From a virus: DNA of 21,374 bases. The notes under the pieces were generated by a model. The model made no database searches and had not been told where the DNA came from. It worked only from the letters and a program-made list of their open reading frames with translations. Positions 20,629-21,374 of the stretch are shown one piece after another. The DNA lies in IMG/VR virus record IMGVR_UViG_3300018875_000063, positions 1-21,374 of that record, one strand, 5' to 3'. Position numbers and translations under genes: made by a program. The first letter of the stretch is position 1. The number at the start of each line of letters is the position of its first letter.

Positions 20629-21126
20629 ATGACCCAGATGTCATTCGAGCTTCCCGAATTGGATAGGAAGAAAACCCAGGCAGCTGTCGAGTCGGCTCTG
20701 GAAAAGTACCGCATATTCAAGACAATTACATTCGAGGAACGTGAAGCGAGTATAACAGCCAGCAGCACGGAACGTTTTCATGGGCCTACAAATGTAACCA
20801 GCGATCAGACCGCCGATGTTGCCATTTACAACGTGTACGAACCACAAGCAAGGCAGCAATATTGCGAGAAGGTCGAGAGGGCAGTGAATAAGTTGTATCC
20901 CCGGGAACGTCTCCTTATTCAAGAAAGATATATGAAGGATGAGACCGTGACAGATATGAAGGTTTACAACTTCATCTTTAACCCGCCGATCAGCAAAGAC
21001 CTCTACGCAAAGATAAGATGGACAGCGTTTTACAGGCTAGCTTTTAATCTGGATTATTTCAAGATCATCGATATTAAAAAATTACTCACCCCTCCAAAAG
21101 GGGAACATTACGAGGATCTTTCTTGA
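20629..21126 (+). CDS. ArpU-family phage late transcription regulator
   Basis: A 165-residue protein of the ArpU/phage late-regulator type. The family layout is seen as LPELDRKKTQAAVESALEKY near the start, then TADVAIYNVYEPQARQQYCE, the highly typical KLYPRERLLIQERYMKDE and VYNFIFNPPISKDLYAKIRW, ending in a helical FYRLAFNL. These proteins sit at the border of early and late genes in many Firmicutes phages and resemble sigma-like activators of the late operon. GAGGTGAAG lies before the ATG. The late region that it would control is beyond the window. Confidence 0.88.
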   Translation: MTQMSFELPELDRKKTQAAVESALEKYRIFKTITFEEREASITASSTERFHGPTNVTSDQTADVAIYNVYEPQARQQYCEKVERAVNKLYPRERLLIQERYMKDETVTDMKVYNFIFNPPISKDLYAKIRWTAFYRLAFNLDYFKIIDIKKLLTPPKGEHYEDLS

Positions 21127-21167
21127 ATAAACATAACCTAAGCAGCACAGAGGAGGGGGCAAGGCAT

Positions 21168-21374
21168 ATGGATTCTGCTCAGGCACCTGTCCAGCAAGAT
21201 CAAGAGGTCGATATCAAAGAGCGTGTCACAAAATACATCCAAGGGAAAAACGGACTCATTGGCATTGTCATTCCTCCATGTGACGAACCAACAAGCGCTC
21301 TCGACGATCTCTACAAAACGATTGCTGAAATTGCGATCAGACAAGCAAAGAAGAAAGCCGCTCAGAATGATTGA
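21168..21374 (+). CDS. Small hypothetical protein at window edge (68 aa)
   Basis: ATG 21168 with GAGGAGGGGG about nine bases upstream; the upstream TTG at 21123 has no such site. The 68 residues include VDIKERVTKYIQGKNGLIGI, then VIPPCDEPTSALDDLYKTIA and a basic end AIRQAKKKAAQND. It ends with TGA exactly at the window end. No family is recognised; its place after ArpU may put it at the start of the late region. Confidence 0.6.
   Translation: MDSAQAPVQQDQEVDIKERVTKYIQGKNGLIGIVIPPCDEPTSALDDLYKTIAEIAIRQAKKKAAQND

Noticed and set aside
1-21374. tRNA or rRNA genes
   Set aside because: No cloverleaf-like segments with TTCGA arms and CCA ends, or rRNA-like stretches, were noticed on either strand; a tRNAscan run would settle this.

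Overview
The window looks like the early, lysogeny and replication half of a temperate phage genome from a low-to-mid GC Firmicute, most likely Paenibacillaceae or a relative. That host assignment is an inference. It rests on strong AGGAGG ribosome binding sites, frequent TTG and GTG starts, an ArpU-type late regulator, a BRO-type antirepressor, and the order replisome organizer, helicase loader, DnaB helicase. No integrase, terminase, structural or lysis gene is visible. The window opens on a start codon and closes on a stop codon, so the flanks are unseen.

Layout. (1) 1-3180, GC-rich: a plasmid-type maintenance block with an actin-like ParM ATPase, a ParR-like adaptor, a tiny membrane protein resembling SpoIIIAC, an FtsK/SpoIIIE-type DNA translocase and a replication-relaxation family protein. 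(2) 3181-5144, AT-rich: a 172-nt hairpin-rich presumptive noncoding RNA, a divergent immunity region with two leftward repressor-type XRE genes, a rightward Cro-like gene, and at least four copies of a TGTCAAATGACA-type operator, one of them inside the Cro-like gene. (3) 5145-7997: very tightly packed small early genes, including a BRO antirepressor and several peptides too short for usual gene callers. (4) 7954-11558: a recombination block with a Rad50/SbcC-like ATPase, a RecT annealing protein, a Zn-knuckle peptide, a peptide with a sliding-clamp motif and a metallo-beta-lactamase-fold protein that may supply the nuclease. (5) 11559-14697: a replication block with a replisome organizer whose gene carries a striking iteron array (likely origin), a helicase loader and a DnaB helicase. 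(6) 14672-21374: nucleotide and DNA metabolism (MazG-like, RuvC-like resolvase, a C5 cytosine methyltransferase with six internal repeats, an SSB-like duplicated protein with a DDDLPF tail), then an ArpU-family regulator at the switch to late genes.

Most genes after 5145 run rightward with overlaps or tiny gaps, so they probably form one or a few early transcripts released when the repressor is lifted. The absence of an integrase next to the repressor, together with ParM/ParR, suggests a prophage that persists as a plasmid, but unseen flanks could change this. The observations most worth checking are the iteron array in the replisome organizer gene, the structured RNA at 3292-3463, the SSB-like duplicated protein, the SpoIIIAC-like/FtsK pair and the repeat-built methyltransferase.
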